The translations under genes and the position numbers were made by a program. Below the pieces are notes generated by a model. The model saw only the letters and a program-made list of their open reading frames with translations. It had not been told where the DNA came from and ran no database searches. From Flavobacteriaceae bacterium UBA3159 (GTDB lineage Bacteria > Bacteroidota > Bacteroidia > Flavobacteriales > Flavobacteriaceae), in contig DEYL01000041.1 of assembly GCA_002364535.1 (NCBI GenBank), forward strand, positions 1 to 11,579: 11,579 nucleotides of DNA. The letters are read 5' to 3'. Positions 7,469-11,579 of this stretch are shown piece by piece. Within the stretch, counting starts at the first letter, position 1; each line of letters starts with the position of its first letter.

Positions 7469-8944
7469 TTATAAATTTAATGAAATTAGTCCTTCGGGAA
7501 ATTGATCTGGTACCAATTCCCATAAAATCGGTAAAAGGAAGTAAACCATTACCGTAATGATAATGATAGATGTAACGTTCAATAAAAACCCCTTTTTGAC
7601 CATATCGGGCATTTTTAAATAACCAGAACCAAAAACGACAGCATTTGGTGGTGTTGCAACCGGTAGCATAAATGCACATGAAGCAGATACGGAGGCCGCA
7701 ACCATCAATACAAAGGGATGCAAATCAAATTCAAGACAAATGGGAGCCAAGATGGGAAGCATCATGGCAATGGTTGCCATATTTGAGGCAATCTCCGTCA
7801 AAAAATTAACCACGGTTACCAACAGAATGATCAAAAGGAAGAGGTTCATTGTTCCAAATACAGAAATTTGATTCCCAACCCATATCGACAATCCACTACT
7901 GTCAACTGCTTTGGCAAAGGACATACCAGAACCCAACAATAATAATACACCCCAAGGTAGATTAAGTGTATCCTTCCATTTCAAAATTTTTCCCTTCTTA
8001 TCTTTTGTATTGATCATAAATAAAAGGGTCGCAAAAAAAATGGCAATTATTGTATCGTCAATATTAGGGAAAATATTTTTCAAAAAAAAATTCTTTGTAA
8101 TCCAACAGATAGCAGCTGCTACAAAGACAAAACTTACCACTTTTTGCTCATATGTAAAACTGCCCAACCCCCGCCTCAATTGAGAAATCTCTTCCCTCCC
8201 TCTGGTAAAACTAATTTCTTTTAAAGAAAAGGCGATTCTGGTCAAATAAAACCAAGAAATGAAGAGTAATAACATTGAAAGTGGAAAGCCAAAAATAAAC
8301 CAATCAATAAAGGATATCTCATAACCGTATATTTGAGAAATGGCCCCGGCCATAACCATATTTGTTGGAGTACCGATCAGCGTTGATATCCCTCCAATGG
8401 AAGCGCTGTAGGCAATCGAAAGCATTAACGCCTTGGCAAAAGTATTGCTTTTATCCACACTTCCCTCTGAATTGTCTTTTAACTGTTTGATGATGACTAT
8501 GCCAATGGGCAGCATCATAACCGAGGTGGCAGTATTTGAAATCCACATGGAGAGAAAGGCTGTGGAGAGCATAAAACCCAAAATGATTTTTCGGATATCT
8601 GTTCCTATTAAATAAATTATATTGAGCGCAATGCGCTTGTGCAAATTCCATTTTTCGATGGCAATGGCAATCATAAATCCGCCCATAGTAAGGAAAACCA
8701 ACTTATGTCCGAAGGAAGCAGTGGTGTCAGCCAATTCCATACCTCCTGTTAGAGGAAATAGAATCATAGGCAACATGGCCGTAACTGAAATGGGAAGGGC
8801 CTCAGTAATCCACCAAATAGCAATCCAAAGGATGGAGGCTAAAACTCCTTTCGAAGCAGCATTTAGATCCGCTGGATTAAAAAACAGAAGGATCAGAAAA
8901 AACACAGTAGGACCTAAATAAAGTCCTATTCTTTTAAAGGACAT
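7469..8944 (-). CDS. SLC13/DASS-family sodium-coupled anion symporter
   Basis: A 491-residue inner-membrane protein with roughly 11-12 hydrophobic segments. The two inverted-repeat halves show the family signatures. The first half has WWITEALPISVTAMLP and MWISNTATSVMMLPI, with Ser136-Asn137-Thr138 as the first SNT motif. The second half has LTEIASNMATIAMMLPI, where the second motif reads Ser387-Asn388-Met389 in place of the SNT of VcINDY. Near the end ASCAFMLPVATPPNAVVFGSG fits the recalled PROSITE sodium:sulfate symporter pattern. A soluble loop (about 240-265) is basic and glutamate-rich. Members take up di- and tricarboxylates or sulfate with Na+. Co-transcription with an aldonate-type dehydratase 15 bases downstream suggests an organic or sugar acid as substrate, while neighbouring sulfatases make sulfate an alternative (both inference). 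The first reverse-strand ATG before the hydrophobic start is used. No clear reverse promoter was found in 8945-9030, although CAAATGAA at 8995-9002 reads on the reverse strand as a TAnnTTTG-like box with one mismatch. Confidence 0.92.
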   Translation of the reverse strand: MSFKRIGLYLGPTVFFLILLFFNPADLNAASKGVLASILWIAIWWITEALPISVTAMLPMILFPLTGGMELADTTASFGHKLVFLTMGGFMIAIAIEKWNLHKRIALNIIYLIGTDIRKIILGFMLSTAFLSMWISNTATSVMMLPIGIVIIKQLKDNSEGSVDKSNTFAKALMLSIAYSASIGGISTLIGTPTNMVMAGAISQIYGYEISFIDWFIFGFPLSMLLLFISWFYLTRIAFSLKEISFTRGREEISQLRRGLGSFTYEQKVVSFVFVAAAICWITKNFFLKNIFPNIDDTIIAIFFATLLFMINTKDKKGKILKWKDTLNLPWGVLLLLGSGMSFAKAVDSSGLSIWVGNQISVFGTMNLFLLIILLVTVVNFLTEIASNMATIAMMLPILAPICLEFDLHPFVLMVAASVSASCAFMLPVATPPNAVVFGSGYLKMPDMVKKGFLLNVTSIIIITVMVYFLLPILWELVPDQFPEGLISLNL

Positions 8945-9029
8945 GTCGGAATTTTTTTTGAAAATGTAGAGTATATTTTAAATTTTTGTTTTTTCAAATG
9001 AACAAAAAAAAATCTCAATAAAAAACAGT

Positions 9030-9061
9030 TTTGACTTATCATTAGATATTAACTAATGTTT
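9030..9061 (+). promoter_or_regulatory. Possible trxB promoter with internal inverted repeat
   Basis: TTTG at 9030-9033 (within TTTTGAC) is followed after 20 bases by TAATGTTT (9054-9061), close to the Bacteroidota TTTG / TAnnTTTG arrangement, with a predicted start near 9068 and a leader of about 28 bases. Between and partly overlapping the boxes is a perfect inverted repeat, CATTAG-N7-CTAATG (9040-9058), placed as an operator would be. A second exact TAnnTTTG match (9082-9089) lies so close to the ATG that it would give a leaderless transcript and has only TTTT at the expected upstream position. The remaining part of 8945-9095 is A/T runs with no further feature. Confidence 0.35.
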
Positions 9062-9095
9062 TATTTAACCGATTTTGAATTTATTTTTGTAAGAT

Positions 9096-10028
9096 ATGGA
9101 GAACGTAAAAACATTAATCATTGGTAGTGGTCCTGCAGGTTATACTGCTGCTATTTATGCCGCCCGTGCTGACCTTAAACCTTTATTGTACACAGGAATG
9201 GAACCGGGTGGACAATTGACTACAACAACTGAAGTAGATAATTTTCCTGGTTATCCTGACGGAGTAGACGGCCCAACCATGATGGTAGAATTACAAAAAC
9301 AAGCTGAGCGTTTTGGGACAGAGGTAAGAATTGGCCATGTCAATAGAGTGGAATTCTCTAAAGAAGTTGGAGGAATCCATAAAGCTTTTGTAGACGATGG
9401 AAGTGAGATACATACCCAAAGTATCATTATCAGTACGGGAGCAACTGCCAAATATTTGGGCTTACCAAGTGAACAAAAGCTAAGAGGTGGAGGAGTTTCT
9501 GCCTGTGCGGTTTGCGATGGTTTTTTCTACAAAGGGCAAGATGTAGCCATCGTAGGAGGTGGAGATACCGCAGCTGAGGAAGCTACTTACCTTGCCAATA
9601 TTTGCTCCAAAGTAACCATGCTGGTGAGAAAAGATAAAATGAGAGCTTCCAAAGCTATGCAACATCGCGTAACCAATACACCCAATATTGATCTGCGCTA
9701 CAATCATGAGATAGATGAAGTACTTGGAGATCAAGTAGTTGGGGGTCTCAGAATTTTCAATAACCTGACCGGTGAAAAGGAAAAAATCAAAATTACAGGT
9801 CTGTTCATTGCCATTGGTCACAAACCCAATACAGAGATTTTTAAAGATCAACTGGAAATGGACGATGACGGTTACTTAATCACAAACGGTAAATCGACAA
9901 AGACCAATATACCCGGTGTGTTTGCCTCCGGTGATGTGCAAGATAAAGAATACAGACAAGCCGTGACAGCTGCAGGGACTGGTTGTATGGCTGCACTCGA
10001 TGCTGAACGTTACCTACATACCTTGTAG
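9096..10028 (+). CDS. trxB: Thioredoxin reductase (NADPH, FAD)
   Basis: A 310-residue cytoplasmic flavoprotein that reduces thioredoxin with NADPH. The low-molecular-weight type is shown by the FAD motif GSGPAG (10-15) and PGGQLTTTTEVDNFPGYP just after it. The redox-active Cys137-Ala-Val-Cys140-Asp lies inside the NADPH domain, and the NADPH-binding motif is GGGDTA (154-159). VRKDKMRAS corresponds to the HRRDxFR 2'-phosphate recognition segment. The C-terminal FAD motif is GVFASGDV with Asp280. Length is close to E. coli TrxB (321). It is transcribed away from the SLC13 gene. Its stop (10026-10028) is separated by a single base from the stop of the facing CPXCG gene. It appears to be a core gene, marking the probable end of the polysaccharide-related region. 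Confidence 0.97.
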   Translation: MENVKTLIIGSGPAGYTAAIYAARADLKPLLYTGMEPGGQLTTTTEVDNFPGYPDGVDGPTMMVELQKQAERFGTEVRIGHVNRVEFSKEVGGIHKAFVDDGSEIHTQSIIISTGATAKYLGLPSEQKLRGGGVSACAVCDGFFYKGQDVAIVGGGDTAAEEATYLANICSKVTMLVRKDKMRASKAMQHRVTNTPNIDLRYNHEIDEVLGDQVVGGLRIFNNLTGEKEKIKITGLFIAIGHKPNTEIFKDQLEMDDDGYLITNGKSTKTNIPGVFASGDVQDKEYRQAVTAAGTGCMAALDAERYLHTL

Positions 10029-10029
10029 A

Positions 10030-10218
10030 TTAATAGTACTCCTCCGGATTTTGAGCTTCAAAATGGATCAAGTTTTGGTTTTCAAAACCATAGACCACAT
10101 TGATGGGATGACAACATATTTCACAGTCTTCGACATACTCAGTCCTGCCCAAAGAGGGATCCAACAACATGGAAATATCTTCCCAACAATAAGGGCATTG
10201 AAAGAAATGTTCAAACAT
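10030..10218 (-). CDS. Small CPXCG-type cysteine-rich protein
   Basis: A 62-residue acidic protein with two cysteine pairs: HFFQCPYCWEDISML near the N-terminus and YVEDCEICCHPINVVY in the middle. This is the arrangement of the CPXCG cysteine-rich (zinc-ribbon-like) family, whose usual 'CPYCGE ... QxYVEDCxVCCRPI' it follows closely, with Trp in place of Gly after the second cysteine. Four cysteines probably bind zinc (inference). No function is established for the family that I can state with confidence. The ATG (10216-10218) shares one base with the TAA stop (10218-10220) of the upstream ABC-F gene, so it is almost certainly translated from the same mRNA by re-initiation. The tail QNPEEYY is acidic and aromatic. 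Confidence 0.85.
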   Translation of the reverse strand: MFEHFFQCPYCWEDISMLLDPSLGRTEYVEDCEICCHPINVVYGFENQNLIHFEAQNPEEYY

Positions 10219-11579
10219 TAGATTTGTCCTAAGGATTCAATGGCTGCTATGAGTTCTTCCCAGTTTTCCATATGCCGGGACAATCGTTTTTTCTTTTCCT
10301 GATAGTGGTTAAAAAAATCAGGAGTACTGATCGTCTGGTCATAATTGATTTCCAATTCAAGATCAATCGCCTTGATTTCAAGCTCCAAGGTGGCAATTTG
10401 GTCCTCCAACTTACTGAGTTTATTATTTAGTGATTTTTCCTTCTTCTGAAGGGTATAATCATTAATTCCAGTTTCTGAGTGTTTGCTTTTATGTTCGATC
10501 TTTTCCAATTCTTGGAGGGAATCCAATTTTTTATTTTCCAAATAGGTATTGACATCATCCAGATACAGTTTGGTTTTGCCCTCCTTAAATTCCAGTACTT
10601 GATTGCATAGGCCAGAAAGAAAATCACGGTCGTGGGAAATCATCAAAAGGGTGCCCTCAAAATGAATGAGTGCTTCTTTCAGTATATTTTTGGATTGAAT
10701 ATCCAGATGATTGGTAGGCTCATCCATAACCAAAACATTGAACGGTTGTAAGAGTAATTTACACAGGGCCAGTCGATTACGTTCCCCACCCGAAAGGACA
10801 CTGACTTTTTTTTCTACTGCATCACCCTTAAATAAAAACGCACCCAACATATCTCTGACGCGAGTTCTATTCTCTGCCGTGGCGGCATCCTGAACAATGT
10901 CAAAAACAGTTTTGGAAGCTTCAAGGGTTTCGGATTGGTTTTGGGCAAAATAGCCTATTTTCACATTGTGCCCCAACCTGAGGTTGCCCGTACCTTGGAT
11001 GACCGATACGAGTAATTTGGCAAGTGTAGATTTACCTTGTCCGTTTTGCCCAACAAAAGCCAATTTGGTTCCTCTCTCAATGTAGAGATCCAAGTCATTT
11101 AATACCTTTTTATCACCATAGCTTTTTGCCAAGCCTTTGGTTTCAAATATCATTTTTCCAGGTTGAAGGGCTACAGGAAACTTGAGTTTCATGGCTTCTG
11201 TCTCTTCGGCATCAATTTCGATGCGTTCCACCTTATCCAGTTTTTTGATCAGCGATTGAGCCATACTGGCTTTAGAGGCTTTGGCTCTAAAACGCTCAAT
11301 GAGTTTTTCAGTTTGTTGGATTTGCTTTTCTTGATTTTTATGAGCCGCCTTCTGCTGAATTCTTATCTCCTCACGTAAACTCATAAAGAGGGTGTAGGGC
11401 TTTTTTAGATCAAAATGCCGTTTGTTGACAATCTCAATAGTTCGATTGGTTACCTGATTCAAAAACATGATATCGTGAGAAACCAATACTACAGAACCCT
11501 TGTATTTCATTAAAAACTGTTCCAACCACTCAATGGAATCTATGTCCAAGTGGTTGGTAGGTTCATCAAGCAATAGGAG
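10218..11579 (-). CDS. ABC-F family ATPase (YheS/YdiF-like), N-terminal part outside window
   Basis: A soluble twin-ATPase of the ABC-F type; members act on the ribosome, in translation factor or resistance roles, rather than in transport. The frame is open to the window edge. It starts inside the first ATPase domain at its Walker B (LLLLDEPTNHLD, 11544-11579) followed by LVSHD, so Walker A and the signature of domain 1 are missing. Next comes the charged helical linker with RFRAKASKASMAQSLIKKL (around 11220-11310), closely similar to the E. coli YheS linker that reaches the P-site tRNA. The second domain is complete: GQNGQGKST Walker A (about 11028-11052), LSGGER signature (about 10783-10802), MDEPTNHLD Walker B (about 10711-10735) and ISHDRD. 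A lysine- and glutamate-rich coiled-coil tail follows (to 10221). No transmembrane segments are present. It is followed by the overlapping CPXCG gene. An antibiotic-resistance role is not indicated by the sequence. Confidence 0.93.
   Translation of the reverse strand, partial: LLLLDEPTNHLDIDSIEWLEQFLMKYKGSVVLVSHDIMFLNQVTNRTIEIVNKRHFDLKKPYTLFMSLREEIRIQQKAAHKNQEKQIQQTEKLIERFRAKASKASMAQSLIKKLDKVERIEIDAEETEAMKLKFPVALQPGKMIFETKGLAKSYGDKKVLNDLDLYIERGTKLAFVGQNGQGKSTLAKLLVSVIQGTGNLRLGHNVKIGYFAQNQSETLEASKTVFDIVQDAATAENRTRVRDMLGAFLFKGDAVEKKVSVLSGGERNRLALCKLLLQPFNVLVMDEPTNHLDIQSKNILKEALIHFEGTLLMISHDRDFLSGLCNQVLEFKEGKTKLYLDDVNTYLENKKLDSLQELEKIEHKSKHSETGINDYTLQKKEKSLNNKLSKLEDQIATLELEIKAIDLELEINYDQTISTPDFFNHYQEKKKRLSRHMENWEELIAAIESLGQI

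Noticed and set aside
8030..8095. A-runs in the transporter gene as a possible frameshift site
   Set aside because: The reading frame and the DASS motifs are intact on both sides, and the encoded lysine/phenylalanine stretch fits a loop and helix border.
7469..8944. Transporter as a dedicated exporter or importer of sulfate released by the sulfatases
   Set aside because: It remains possible for the family, but the tight operon with a carboxylate-acting dehydratase favours an organic acid, and the sulfatases are distant and on the other strand.
9480..9851. Reverse open frame of 123 codons inside trxB
   Set aside because: It is antisense to the conserved trxB coding region and has no recognisable domain or start context.
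10000..10221. Forward open frame of 73 codons opposite the CPXCG gene
   Set aside because: The reverse strand has a conserved cysteine-rich family match over the same bases; the forward frame matches nothing recognisable.
1..11579. CRISPR array, insertion sequence, integron, phage or defence genes
   Set aside because: No regularly spaced repeats, transposase or integrase frames, terminal inverted repeats or defence-type domains were seen on either strand.

Overview
The window looks like part of a marine Bacteroidota chromosome, most likely a flavobacterium (inference). The reasons are AT-rich DNA, starts without Shine-Dalgarno sequences, promoter-like matches to the Bacteroidota pattern TTTG / TAnnTTTG, and a sulfatase plus alpha-L-rhamnosidase gene set typical of polysaccharide utilization loci (PULs) for sulfated, rhamnose-containing algal glycans such as ulvan. 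No SusC/SusD pair, regulator, tRNA, CRISPR array or insertion sequence is visible. The PUL core presumably lies to the left of base 1.

Left region (1-4915): a forward run holds the C-terminal end of an S1-type sulfatase, a cytoplasmic L-rhamnose mutarotase (rhaM) and a complete lipoprotein sulfatase with a formylglycine motif. rhaM and the second sulfatase overlap by ATGA. Facing them, with stop codons one base apart, is a secreted GH78 alpha-L-rhamnosidase of 911 residues. Together these would desulfate and trim rhamnose-containing oligosaccharides in the periplasm or at the cell surface, then anomerise free rhamnose in the cytoplasm.

Middle region (4916-8944): after a 241-base divergent intergenic region comes a forward FMN-dependent alpha-hydroxy-acid (L-lactate) dehydrogenase with a TTG start. 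It converges on a two-gene reverse operon of an SLC13/DASS transporter followed by an enolase-superfamily sugar-acid dehydratase. The dehydrogenase fits the end of deoxysugar catabolism (lactaldehyde to lactate to pyruvate). The transporter-dehydratase pair suggests uptake and dehydration of an organic or sugar acid, but the substrate cannot be read from the sequence.

Right region (8945-11579): apparently housekeeping. It holds thioredoxin reductase (trxB, forward), then a small CPXCG zinc-ribbon-like protein and an ABC-F ATPase (both reverse, coupled by a one-base stop/start overlap). The accessory/core boundary is probably in the AT-rich gap 8945-9095.

No clearly new system was found. The points most worth following are the substrate of the transporter-dehydratase operon, the overlap-coupled mutarotase-sulfatase pair, and two convergent gene pairs whose stop codons are separated by a single base.
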